Shown here piece after piece: positions 1 through 7,457 of a stretch of 64,000 nucleotides of DNA. The notes under the pieces are model-generated. The model saw nothing but the letters and a program-made list of their open reading frames with translations, was not told where the DNA came from and ran no database searches. How positions within the stretch are numbered: position 1 is the first letter of the stretch; each line of letters starts with the position of its first letter. A program made the position numbers and the translations under genes. This DNA comes from Methylobacillus flagellatus_A (GTDB taxonomy: Bacteria > Pseudomonadota > Gammaproteobacteria > Burkholderiales > Methylophilaceae): NCBI RefSeq assembly GCF_031344055.1, contig NZ_JADBEN010000004.1, one strand, 5' to 3'.

Positions 1-183
1 CCCGAGCGCCTCAAGGAATTGAGCAAGTTCAAGGACAAGCCGGTGCTGGTGTATTGCGAAAGCGGCGCGCGCGCCGGCAAGGCGGCGGCTATCCTGGCAA
101 AAAACGAATTCAAGCAGGTTAAGCAATTGCAGGGCGGCGTCAAGGCCTGGCAGGACGCCAAGCTGCCGCTGGTGAAAGGGTAG
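1..183 (+). CDS. rhodanese-like sulfurtransferase domain protein, 3' end only
   Basis: This is the last 60 codons of a rhodanese-domain protein whose start lies outside the window. Frame 1 reads without a stop from base 1 to the TAG at 181-183. The rhodanese active-site loop is visible as VLVYCESGARA, with the catalytic cysteine at bases 55-57, followed by the usual GGVKAWQ turn near the end of the domain. Rhodaneses move sulfane sulfur between thiols. This one ends 3 bases before grxC, so the two are probably cotranscribed. In many betaproteobacteria a single-domain rhodanese sits in front of grxC-secB, which supports the call. The substrate cannot be told from this fragment, and any signal or membrane anchor would be upstream. 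Confidence 0.9.
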   Translation, partial: PERLKELSKFKDKPVLVYCESGARAGKAAAILAKNEFKQVKQLQGGVKAWQDAKLPLVKG

Positions 184-186
184 ACC

Positions 187-444
187 GTGGCGAATGTCCT
201 TATGTATACCACCGGCACTTGCCCTTACTGCATCAATGCCGAGCGCTTGCTGTTGAGCAAGGGCGTGCAGCAGATCAACAAGGTGCGCGTCGACCTCGAG
301 CCCGAGCTCAGGCTGAAAATGATGGAGCAGACCGGCAGGCGCACTGTTCCGCAAATCTATATCGACGATGTGCATGTGGGCGGGTTCGATGACCTGCGTG
401 CGCTCGATATGGCCGGCAAGCTGGACCCGTTGCTGGCGAAATAG
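187..444 (+). CDS. grxC: glutaredoxin 3
   Basis: An 85-residue monothiol/dithiol disulfide reductase of the GrxC type, which uses glutathione to reduce protein disulfides in the cytoplasm. The CPYC active site is at residues 12-15, the cis-proline TVP glutathione-binding motif is at 53-55, and the GGFDDL glutathione-site turn is at 65-70. The length matches the family. The start is GTG at 187, three bases after the rhodanese stop; no closer start gives an intact first beta strand. The next gene is secB, the usual neighbour of grxC in betaproteobacteria, but a 135-base gap with a palindrome and AT-rich leader suggests that secB also has its own promoter. Confidence 0.96.
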   Translation: MANVLMYTTGTCPYCINAERLLLSKGVQQINKVRVDLEPELRLKMMEQTGRRTVPQIYIDDVHVGGFDDLRALDMAGKLDPLLAK

Positions 445-450
445 TGTCAC

Positions 451-469
451 GGTTTTGTAGTACAAAACC
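451..469. promoter_or_regulatory. 19-base palindrome between grxC and secB
   Basis: GGTTTTGTA and TACAAAACC form perfect 9-base arms around a single G. No T-tract follows, so it does not look like a complete rho-independent terminator. It could be an operator for secB or a transcript-end hairpin for grxC. The AT-rich stretch at about 497-540 behind it (TTGAGT at 497 and TTTAAT at 521, or TATATA at 535) is a plausible but weak secB promoter. Confidence 0.4.
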
Positions 470-579
470 TGGGCTGAAGCGGATAGAATGGCAGGCTTGA
501 GTTTTAGACGCTTTTGGGTTTTTAATTTTATTAATATATAGGGGCGCGCTTGGCGCAACCCGAAGTCAAGGGAAGAGAC

Positions 580-1053
580 ATGGCAGAAGAACAGGCAGCA
601 GCACAAGAGCAACAACCAGCATTCGGTATCGAGAAGGTCTACGTCAAGGATCTCTCGCTGGAAATCCCGCATGCACCGCAAATTTTCATTCAGCGCGAAG
701 CGCCCCAGGTTTCCATCGAGTTGAGCAATGCCACCGCTCAACTGGAAGACGGCATTTACGAAGTGGTGGTTACCGTGACCGTGACTTCCAAGCTCGGCGA
801 CAAGACAGTGTTCCTGGTGGAAGTGGCCCAGGCCGGTATTTTCCAGATCCGCAACGTGCCTCAGGACAATATCGACATCATCCTCGGCGTGACTTGCCCG
901 AACATCATTTTCCCATACGCACGCGAAACCATCTCCGATATCGTGACGCGCGCAGGTTTCCCACCTGTATTGCTCAACCCTGTCAACTTTGAAGCGCTGT
1001 ACGCACAGCAAAAACAAGAGCAGGCCAAGGCGAATGGCGCAACCACACACTAA
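580..1053 (+). CDS. secB: protein-export chaperone SecB
   Basis: A 157-residue SecB, the tetrameric cytoplasmic chaperone that keeps preproteins unfolded and hands them to SecA. The family pattern is clear: an acidic/Gln-rich N-terminus, the FGIEKVYVKDLSLEIPHAP strand, the VFLVEVAQAGIF core, and the conserved GVTCPNIIFPYARE and VTRAGFPPVLLNPVNF segments. An in-frame TTG lies 30 bases upstream at 550, but the ATG at 580 is preferred because GGGAAGAGAC precedes it and because SecB proteins begin close to MAEEQ. The next gene starts 20 bases before this stop. The pairing with grxC and gpsA is typical of betaproteobacteria. Confidence 0.97.
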   Translation: MAEEQAAAQEQQPAFGIEKVYVKDLSLEIPHAPQIFIQREAPQVSIELSNATAQLEDGIYEVVVTVTVTSKLGDKTVFLVEVAQAGIFQIRNVPQDNIDIILGVTCPNIIFPYARETISDIVTRAGFPPVLLNPVNFEALYAQQKQEQAKANGATTH

Positions 1054-1483
1054 GCTGTCTTTAGCTGTCGCAATCCTGCTGATGCCGGTCATGGCATCGG
1101 CAGTCGAATTCCGTTCCGTGTCCGTGCCCAAGGCGGTGGTGTACGACGCTCCTTCCGCACAGGGCAAGAAAACATATATTCTTAGCCAAGGCTATCCCGT
1201 CGAGGTGATCGTGAACCTGGGGGAATGGCTGAAAGTGCGTGACGCGCAGGGCGGCCTCAACTGGATAGAGGCCAAGCAGCTTGCGAACAAACGTACCGTG
1301 CTGGTCAAGGGCGGCCAGGCCGACATACGCCAGGCTGCGGATGCAGCCTCAGCGCTGCTGGGCAAGGCCGACAAGGATGTCGTGCTCGACATGCTGGAGT
1401 CTCCGGTCAATGGCTGGGTCAAGGTCAAGCACAGGGACGGCATCACGGGCTATATATCGGCCTCCTCCCTGTGGGGCTTTTGA
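1034..1483 (+). CDS. exported SH3-domain protein
   Basis: A 149-residue protein with an N-terminal signal peptide (about residues 1-23, cleavage near VMASA|VEF) followed by one or two bacterial SH3-like repeats. The first is about 30-80, with LSQGYPVEVIVNLGEWLKV; the second is about 85-145, with VKHRDGITGYISASSLWGF. This matches periplasmic SH3b/YgiM-type proteins that bind cell-wall peptides, although binding is inferred. The start at ATG 1034 overlaps the end of secB by 20 bases, so the two are translationally linked; earlier in-frame starts inside secB would destroy the signal peptide. gpsA follows 34 bases later. A gene for such a protein commonly sits between secB and gpsA in related genomes. 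Confidence 0.85.
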   Translation: MAQPHTKLSLAVAILLMPVMASAVEFRSVSVPKAVVYDAPSAQGKKTYILSQGYPVEVIVNLGEWLKVRDAQGGLNWIEAKQLANKRTVLVKGGQADIRQAADAASALLGKADKDVVLDMLESPVNGWVKVKHRDGITGYISASSLWGF

Positions 1484-1517
1484 TGCGGCTGGTTAAATAG
1501 TCCACTATTAATCCACT

Positions 1518-2507
1518 ATGAAAATTTCAGTTTTAGGCGCTGGCGCTTGGGGTACGGCACTGGCCCTGCAAATCAGCCGCCAGCACCAGGTATCGCTCTG
1601 GACGCGCAACCAGGCGCATATCATGGATATGCAGGTGACGCGCGCCAACCTGCAATACCTCGGCGACTTCGCGTTTGGCGATCAGCTCACGGTGGAAGGC
1701 GACCTTGGCCGCGCGCTGGATGGCGCCGACCTGATCGTCTCCGTGGTGCCGACCAACGGTTTCCGCAATACGTTGAAGGACATCAAGCGGCTGGGTTCCG
1801 ATGCGCCCGTGGTCTGGGCTTCCAAGGGGTTGGAGGCCGCCACTGCCAAGTTGCCGCACGAGGTCGCGCAGGATGAGCTGGGCGACAGCCGCCACTGGGG
1901 CGTTTTGTCCGGGCCGAGTTTCGCGGCGGAGCTGGTGCGTGGGCTACCCACGGCCGTAACCCTCGCCGCGAATGATGCGGATTTTGCCGCCAAGGCCGGC
2001 GCGATGCTGCATGGCGGCAACTTCCGCGTCTATACCAGCACCGATGTCATCGGGGTATCGGTCGGCGGCGCGCTCAAGAACGTATTGGCGATTGCCGCAG
2101 GCATCAGCGACGGCATGCAGTGCGGCAACAACGCCCGCGCCGCATTGATTACGCGCGGCATGGCCGAAATGACGCGCTTCGGCGTAGCCTTGGGCGGCGC
2201 CAAGGAAACCTTCATGGGTTTGACCGGCGCAGGAGACTTGATCCTGACCTGTACCGGGCAATACTCCCGTAACCGTGAGGTGGGCCTGCGCCTTGCCAAC
2301 GGCCAGACCCTGCAGGAAATCCTCAAGACCCTGGGTCATGTGGCTGAAGGCGTGCATACCGCGCGCGAAGTGGTCAAGCGCGCGAGCCTGCTGGGCGTCG
2401 AGATGCCGATTACGCAGGAGGTCGACCAAGTGCTTTCGCATGGGCGCTCGCCGCGGCAGGCGATGGAGAACCTGCTCAGCCGGGAGCAGAAGTCCGAATC
2501 GCTATAG
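1518..2507 (+). CDS. gpsA: glycerol-3-phosphate dehydrogenase [NAD(P)+]
   Basis: A 329-residue cytoplasmic enzyme that reduces dihydroxyacetone phosphate to sn-glycerol 3-phosphate, the backbone for phospholipids. The Rossmann motif GAGAWG is at 7-12, the SKG motif with a conserved lysine at 103 follows, and the catalytic lysine is K187 in GGALKNVLAIAAGI. NARAALITRG and LTGAGDLILTC are also present. The length is normal. The ATG at 1518 has no strong ribosome-binding site, but it is the only start giving the full dinucleotide fold. It is the last gene of the rhodanese-grxC-secB-SH3-gpsA run; a terminator follows 25 bases later. Confidence 0.98.
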   Translation: MKISVLGAGAWGTALALQISRQHQVSLWTRNQAHIMDMQVTRANLQYLGDFAFGDQLTVEGDLGRALDGADLIVSVVPTNGFRNTLKDIKRLGSDAPVVWASKGLEAATAKLPHEVAQDELGDSRHWGVLSGPSFAAELVRGLPTAVTLAANDADFAAKAGAMLHGGNFRVYTSTDVIGVSVGGALKNVLAIAAGISDGMQCGNNARAALITRGMAEMTRFGVALGGAKETFMGLTGAGDLILTCTGQYSRNREVGLRLANGQTLQEILKTLGHVAEGVHTAREVVKRASLLGVEMPITQEVDQVLSHGRSPRQAMENLLSREQKSESL

Positions 2508-2531
2508 CGTTGGCGTCAAAACCGCAATGTT

Positions 2532-2557
2532 AAAAAGCACCAGCGATGGTGCTTTTT
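2532..2557. terminator. bidirectional rho-independent terminator between gpsA and trmL
   Basis: AAAAAGCACCA, loop GCGA, TGGTGCTTTTTT: a 7-base GC-containing stem flanked by A and T tracts, placed between the convergent gpsA and trmL genes, so it can work in both directions. Confidence 0.85.
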
Positions 2558-2643
2558 TGTTATATGGGTTGTGATGTGGGGTGTGTTGGTTTTATCTCGA
2601 GCCGCAAGCCTGGGCCGATTGGCCTTGTGTCCGATGCCATGCG

Positions 2644-3108
2644 CTAGACCGCGCCGGCGAAATCATGCTGGCGCCAGGCCTCGTACAGCAGGATAGCGGC
2701 CGAGTTCGACAGGTTGAGGCTGCGGCTTTCCGGCATCATCGGCAGCCTGACCCTGTGCTGCGGGCTGAACTCGGCGCGGATATCTTCCGGCAGGCCGCGT
2801 GTTTCCGGGCCGAATACAAACACATCGCCGGGCAGAAAGCGAATGTCGCTATGGCGGGTGCTGCCCTTGGTGGTGAGCGCGAACATCCTGCGTCCAGCCA
2901 GCGCCTGTTTGCAGGCTTCCCAGCTCTCGTGCACGACCAGGCTGGCATATTCGTGGTAATCCAGCCCCGCGCGCTTGAGCTGTTTATCCTCCAGTTCGAA
3001 CCCCAGCGGCCTGACCAGGTGCAGGCGGGTATTGCTGTTGGCGCACAGGCGTATGATGTTGCCGGTGTTGGGCGGGATTTCGGGCTGGTATAACACGATT
3101 TCAAACAT
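2644..3108 (-). CDS. trmL: tRNA (cytidine/uridine(34)-2'-O)-methyltransferase TrmL
   Basis: A 154-residue SPOUT-family methyltransferase. It 2'-O-methylates the wobble nucleotide of tRNA-Leu isoacceptors using S-adenosylmethionine. The knot motifs are visible: PEIPPNTGNIIRLC at 9-22, FGPETRGLP at 99-107 and LPMMPESRSLNLSNSAAI at 122-139, which form the SAM site and dimer interface. The length is the family norm. It starts 3 bases after the comF stop on the same strand, so the two probably share a transcript. Confidence 0.95.
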   Translation of the reverse strand: MFEIVLYQPEIPPNTGNIIRLCANSNTRLHLVRPLGFELEDKQLKRAGLDYHEYASLVVHESWEACKQALAGRRMFALTTKGSTRHSDIRFLPGDVFVFGPETRGLPEDIRAEFSPQHRVRLPMMPESRSLNLSNSAAILLYEAWRQHDFAGAV

Positions 3109-3111
3109 GGT

Positions 3112-3795
3112 TCATTCTGCAATGGTACGGGCGATCACCCAGCATTCTACATGGCTGGCGCCCGCATCCTTCACTGTTTTTGCCAGCGCGTCGAGGCTGG
3201 CGCCGGTTGTCATGACGTCATCCAGCAATATCACGCGCATATCTTTCAATGCCGCCCGGCATTCGAAGGCGCCTTGCATGTTCCTGATGCGCTGTTTGTA
3301 AGGCAGGCTCGCCTGCGGCGGCGTCGGCTTGATACGCGCGCATGCCTGCAAGGCGAGGGGAATATGCAGTTGCTCGCTGACCACCTTGGCAATCTCCGCA
3401 GACTGGTTGAAGCTGCGCTCCTGCAGGCGCCGGCGATGCAATGGCATCGGGATAATGCAGTCGGCGGCCGATTGCCTGCCTATATGTTCGGCAACCAGCA
3501 GCCCCATGGTGCGGGCAATGGTAAGCAATTGCCCGTATTTGTATTGCTGCAGCACTGCCGATAGGGGAAACCGATATTGAAACAAACTGCGGGCGGCATC
3601 GAACGCAGGCGGGGTTTTCAGGCATTGCCCGCACAGCATGTTGTCGCTGCTTGGCAGCGCGCATTGAGGGCAGGCGTTGTCCATGTGCCACGGCATGTCG
3701 TCCAGGCAACCGACGCATATGCCCAACGGGCCTGCCTGCCAGCTTGAGCAAAGCAGGCACGACTGGGGGAACAGCGTTTCCATGAATCCTGCCAT
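3112..3795 (-). CDS. comF: ComF family phosphoribosyltransferase-like protein
   Basis: A 227-residue ComF protein. The N-terminus carries four CxxC pairs (C13/C16, C27/C30, C42/C45, C55/C58), a likely zinc-binding domain. The C-terminal half has a phosphoribosyltransferase fold with PMPLHRRRLQERSFNQS at 117-133 and the PRPP-binding loop VILLDDVMTTGAS at 188-200. In competent bacteria ComF acts in the cytoplasm during DNA uptake and helps load single-stranded DNA-processing factors. The natural enzymatic substrate, if any, is unknown. Type IV pilus genes elsewhere in this window fit a DNA-uptake role, but that link is inference. The ATG at 3795 is chosen because it retains the full cysteine cluster. 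Confidence 0.92.
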   Translation of the reverse strand: MAGFMETLFPQSCLLCSSWQAGPLGICVGCLDDMPWHMDNACPQCALPSSDNMLCGQCLKTPPAFDAARSLFQYRFPLSAVLQQYKYGQLLTIARTMGLLVAEHIGRQSAADCIIPMPLHRRRLQERSFNQSAEIAKVVSEQLHIPLALQACARIKPTPPQASLPYKQRIRNMQGAFECRAALKDMRVILLDDVMTTGASLDALAKTVKDAGASHVECWVIARTIAE

Positions 3796-4146
3796 ACGGA
3801 TAGTGTTGCTCTTATGGGCGTGGATAAACAGGCAAGGGATTGTAATGCCTTATTCCCGATTTTCGTCTGAAAGTGCAAAGCAGGCAAGCAGTGCGGACGT
3901 GTATGAGTGTTCAAGACATGTCTATTCTGTCCTGTCATGATTCATGGCGCCTTCATTAAAGAGGACAGGCCTGCGGGCACGACAACGAGAAATGCAATCC
4001 CCAGATTCTTGAATGTTGCCGAAGCGATCTCCTACAGCCATCACAGCCTGGACTGACAGCCAGATCAAGCCTGGGCCTACATGACTCCATGAAAAAATCC
4101 CTTAGCATGGTGTTTCGTATCGATGACCAATTGGAAGGAGAACGTA
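3796..4146. other. intergenic gap between divergent comF and a small exported-protein gene
   Basis: About 350 bases without a convincing gene. It must hold the promoters for the minus-strand comF and the plus-strand gene at 4147. I see only weak promoter-like words and a short CCTGTC...GACAGG inverted repeat around 3934-3967. Nothing else stands out. Confidence 0.5.
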
Positions 4147-4440
4147 ATGAAGGGTTTTTATAGCATGCTCATGTCAGCCTTTCTGGTAATTCTAATGCCC
4201 CATGCTTATGCGGCTGATCCCACTGGCGATGCCCCGCCTGCCCACAAGCAGAAGAATACAGTGCCTGATTCCCCTGCAAGCGGGAATTACCTTGAGCCTC
4301 AACAGCAAGGCACGACAGAGGGAAGCAGTAGTGAAAGCCTGAAGGACGGTGCTGTTCCGACCAATGCCAAAGAAAAGAGCCAGCGTTTCAAGAATGAGCC
4401 TGAGCAAGGCGGCACCGACGTTAACCAAAAGCAAAGGTAG
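4147..4440 (+). CDS. small exported protein of unknown function
   Basis: A 97-residue protein I do not recognise. It has a clear signal peptide (MKGFYSMLMSAFLVILMPHAYA, cleavage after AYA) followed by a hydrophilic, proline-, glutamine- and lysine-rich tail with low complexity and no cysteines, probably disordered in the periplasm. The ATG at 4147 is preferred over one 24 bases upstream because GGAAGGAG lies 6 bases before it. It stands alone: divergent from comF and followed by a strong hairpin terminator. Its codon use looks less GC-rich than its neighbours'. No function can be given. Confidence 0.65.
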   Translation: MKGFYSMLMSAFLVILMPHAYAADPTGDAPPAHKQKNTVPDSPASGNYLEPQQQGTTEGSSSESLKDGAVPTNAKEKSQRFKNEPEQGGTDVNQKQR

Positions 4441-4496
4441 TAAGTAAGGTGTTTTGCTGTAGGCTCTCTTGATTCCAGCCTTTGCTGGCGCAAGTT

Positions 4497-4537
4497 AAAA
4501 ATGGCTTATGCCAACTATATTGGCATAAGCCATTTTG
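4497..4537. terminator. bidirectional hairpin terminator
   Basis: AAAAATGGCTTATGCCAA, loop CTATA, TTGGCATAAGCCATTTT: 13-14 perfectly paired bases flanked by A and T runs, between the small exported-protein gene and the convergent aldoxime dehydratase pseudogene. Confidence 0.85.
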
Positions 4538-4589
4538 CTTTGTTGATAAGTGTTCTGAGACGGCGAATATTCCTCAATAGGAGAGTGTT

Positions 4590-5663
4590 TCATGGCGACC
4601 GGTGCCCGAGGTTCAACATGCCGGTGTAGGCATGGCAATTGACGTATTCGAAACTTTGCTCTCTTGCCGTCATGACGGCGACTTCATGGTAAGTCGTGAG
4701 TTTTGCGGCACTTCCTAATTTTCCCATATACGCTTGCGCTGCTCCGAAAATGCGCAGGTGGGTTTCATGGGTAGCAGCCCATTTTTCCAGGGCATCGAGA
4801 CCAGTCCAGTAACTCAGGCCATAACTTTGCTTACTTATAGCGCCGTTTGAATCAACGATATTGACGAAGCGGTTGCTCAGGCATCCGATGTCCAGTCCAT
4901 TTGGGTTTAAAAAACGCATGCCTTGCGACAATTGCGGCAGGATGACCTCTTTGTACAAGTTAATTTCCTGCTGATCGGCATTTTCCCAATCCTGGCCGGA
5001 ACGGATAATGCACAGGTTTTCATGGGGAATGATGACTTGCCGCTTTTCATTGCCAGGCTTGTTGGTAATGAGCGGTCAGCCCTCTGGCGACAAGGTGCCG
5101 GCCTGGGAGGCGGGAATCCTGTCCCGCATGGCGCTCCAATAAGCGTGCTCGATGATTTCTCCGCCCATTCTGTCGCCCAGGTTGCCCAATGCCTTGGGTT
5201 CCTGGGTGGCATAATGGGTCTCAAGATGACTGCTCCGGGGAGTGAAGACCTCTTTGAAATACCCGATTCCATCAGTTTCCCTTTCCCAGGATTCCCACCA
5301 ATCTGCCACATTGCCGCAGTCGGTCCATCGGTCATAACTCGCAGGGTTGCGCCAGAACAAGGCAAACAAATGATTGGTAAAGCCCGCCCTGTCGGTGAAC
5401 GTGGACCGATCCCAATACTGCGGACCATCCGGCAATCCCAGCAGCGAAACCACGGCATGATTTGCAGTCTGGAAAGCTGGCATATTCTCTTGCCCTAAAG
5501 TCTGTATGCCGAGATAGCAGAAAACGACCTGTGAGACCGTAGCGGGAAACCTTGCGACATAGGTAGGGTATGGCAGCGCTTTGGTCCTGCCGCGGAACGG
5601 GCAATTGCCCGGTTGCCTCAAATGCTGCGGGATAGCCGATTCCAATTCAGCTTGCTTGGACAT
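4590..5663 (-). pseudogene. aldoxime dehydratase (haem-containing), interrupted by an in-frame TGA
   Basis: One reading frame encodes a full-length phenylacetaldoxime dehydratase-like protein (about 357 residues), but codon 5078-5076 is TGA. The upstream part ends ...GTLSPEG; the same frame continues without shift as PLITNKPGNEKRQVIIPHENLCIIRSGQDW and on to the family C-terminus with ETHLRIFG and LTTYHEVAV, where I expect the haem-ligand and catalytic histidines. Such enzymes dehydrate R-CH=NOH to nitriles. The ATG at 5663 overlaps the symporter gene by 17 bases, so it is the last gene of a three-gene operon. All other bases look intact, so this is either a recent nonsense mutation or a sequencing error. 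Without readthrough only a 195-residue fragment lacking both histidine blocks would be made. Confidence 0.85.
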
Positions 5664-7152
5664 GATCAAACCTTTGCTCGGTATTGGCAGGTTTTTTGGC
5701 TATCTGGAATAGCGCATCAATTCTTAGCTGCTCGTCCGCCGAGTTGGGCCTCAGGTAAGCCAGCGCGACATAAACCGTCAGGTTGACCGCCAAGCCGATC
5801 AGCCCCGAACTCAAGCCGTAGGTATGGCCCAGCAGTTCGGGAAAGGCTGCCTCAAGCAGGACAGCGGTCAGGAATCCCAGCACCATGCCCGCAATCGCGC
5901 CCGCGGCATTGCCTTTTTTCCAGAAGATGCCCAGGAACTGCGGGACGGCAAGCTGGATGATGCCTTGGTAGGCCAACACCGCCAGCGAGAACAGGGCTGG
6001 CAATGTCAGGCAGGCCAGCCACGCCGACAGAGCCGTGAGCAGCACCATGCCGAACTTGGCAATGAAAATCAGCTGGGGATGCGTCAGGGTACGGTAGTTG
6101 CCGAACAGGTCGTTGGCTATCTGTGCGCCCGTGGCCTGGATGTTGCCGTCAATGTGCCCCATGGAGGCTGCCAGCAATATCATGCCGGCGATGCCCAGCA
6201 ACCATACGCCACCGGCTTCCTGGCTGGCCAGGAACCAGACATCGTTGGGCTGGTCCGCCACGGCGGGCAGGCCGGAGGCCAGCATGCCGAAAATCAGCAG
6301 TGCAACGCCGAACAACAACGAAAGCGGCATGGCGAGCGCTGCGGATTTTTTCAGGCTATGCACGCTATCGGCAGTAAACAGCCTGACAAAGATATACGGC
6401 CAGCACCAGCCGCCTACGGTGCCGGTCAATATGAGGCTGAATACGTACAAAGGCCCCTCTTTGCTGCCAAGGCCGGGGAGAGTGAACATGGAAGCGGGAA
6501 GCGACGCCAGTTGTATTCCCTTGGAGTTGACCAGCCATATGATCAGGTCGATCAAGACCGCGGTTCCGATGATATAGGCCACGATACCCTGCGCCATATC
6601 CGAGATCACCACGCCGCGCATGCCCATGCGGACTGTCCATACTTGCCGAAGCGCAATGACTGCCACGCCCAGGATTACCGCACTGGTGAAGCCGAGCTTG
6701 CCGAGGGACATGTATTGGAACAATCCGCCCAGCGCCTGCATGCCCAGAACCAACCAGGGTATCCCGGAAATGATGCCGATCACGGCGGCAATAGTGCGTA
6801 TATGGCGCGAGTTGTAGCGCAGGGCAAAAAGGTCCGGCTGGGTCTTCAGGTCAAAATGCTTTCCCCACGTCCATACTGCTTGCGCCATGACATACATCAG
6901 TACCACAGTCAGCAGGCTGTACACCAAAACATAGAATGAGATTACGCCGCTTGCGGCAGCCAGCCCGCCAAACGCGGTGAACATCGCCCCCGGATACCAG
7001 GTGTTGAGGAAGGACATCGCCTGGAACCTGGCGTCAAAAGAACGTCCGCCCACGGCATAATCGGTAAAGGATCTGTCCTTGCGTTTGGTCAGCTGCAGGA
7101 TGGTCACGACCATGACGAAGAAGCCGATGAGCAAGCCAAAGGTAATGGTCAT
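5647..7152 (-). CDS. sodium:solute symporter family permease
   Basis: A 501-residue inner-membrane protein of the SSS family with about 12-13 hydrophobic segments. Typical family words are present: FTDYAVGGRSFDARFQAMSFLNTWYPG near the first helices, and LLAASMGHIDGNIQATGAQIANDLF late in the core where sodium-binding residues lie. It imports a small solute with Na+. The substrate is unknown; overlap with an aldoxime dehydratase gene suggests a small nitrogenous or carboxylate compound, which is inference. It starts inside the stop codon of the 70-residue upstream gene (ATGA overlap), and its own end overlaps the dehydratase start. The pairing with a small two-helix protein is common for this subgroup. 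Confidence 0.9.
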   Translation of the reverse strand: MTITFGLLIGFFVMVVTILQLTKRKDRSFTDYAVGGRSFDARFQAMSFLNTWYPGAMFTAFGGLAAASGVISFYVLVYSLLTVVLMYVMAQAVWTWGKHFDLKTQPDLFALRYNSRHIRTIAAVIGIISGIPWLVLGMQALGGLFQYMSLGKLGFTSAVILGVAVIALRQVWTVRMGMRGVVISDMAQGIVAYIIGTAVLIDLIIWLVNSKGIQLASLPASMFTLPGLGSKEGPLYVFSLILTGTVGGWCWPYIFVRLFTADSVHSLKKSAALAMPLSLLFGVALLIFGMLASGLPAVADQPNDVWFLASQEAGGVWLLGIAGMILLAASMGHIDGNIQATGAQIANDLFGNYRTLTHPQLIFIAKFGMVLLTALSAWLACLTLPALFSLAVLAYQGIIQLAVPQFLGIFWKKGNAAGAIAGMVLGFLTAVLLEAAFPELLGHTYGLSSGLIGLAVNLTVYVALAYLRPNSADEQLRIDALFQIAKKPANTEQRFDHVQAS

Positions 7153-7361
7153 CGGGCTGCGCTCCTATCGGAATCCAGAAAATAAGCCGTCACCACGCTG
7201 GCCGTGATGCATATCGATACCAGCAGGAAATAGACCAGCGTCGCCGGAAGCCCCAGCATGGCCGGCTGGCCGTTCACCCACCAATACAATGGCGGAAGCA
7301 GCGCCAATACCGCATCCGCGATGAACCATAGTTTGATCAGCAACATCCTGTTTAATATCAT
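7149..7361 (-). CDS. small two-helix membrane protein, partner of the symporter
   Basis: A 70-residue protein with two hydrophobic segments, about 8-26 and 36-60, separated by a short polar turn (WWVNGQPAM). It resembles the short DUF3311-type proteins encoded immediately before many sodium:solute symporters, thought to help assembly or function; I base this on size, topology and position rather than a strong motif. It has a good ribosome-binding site (GGAGGGG, 7 bases before ATG 7361) and overlaps the symporter by 4 bases, so it is the first gene of the operon. The divergent LuxR-type regulator begins less than 100 bases away. Confidence 0.75.
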   Translation of the reverse strand: MILNRMLLIKLWFIADAVLALLPPLYWWVNGQPAMLGLPATLVYFLLVSICITASVVTAYFLDSDRSAAR

Positions 7362-7457
7362 CGTATCGCCCCTCCGGGATTATTATTTTGTTAGGATGAG
7401 CGCATTATTATGAGTATGGGCGGCAGGCATGCCCATCATGCAAATGCAGGGGGAAGA

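Noticed and set aside
989..1033. Earlier start for the SH3-domain gene inside secB
   Set aside because: It would place a charged stretch before the signal peptide; ATG 1034 gives a normal exported start.
4590..5663. Selenocysteine insertion at the in-frame TGA of the aldoxime dehydratase
   Set aside because: The family does not use selenocysteine there, no selenium genes are near, and I see no convincing hairpin just behind the TGA; mutation or error is simpler.
5824..6939. Open frame of 371 codons antisense to the symporter gene
   Set aside because: Rich in Gln, His, Arg and without hydrophobic or domain structure; the minus-strand symporter is certain.
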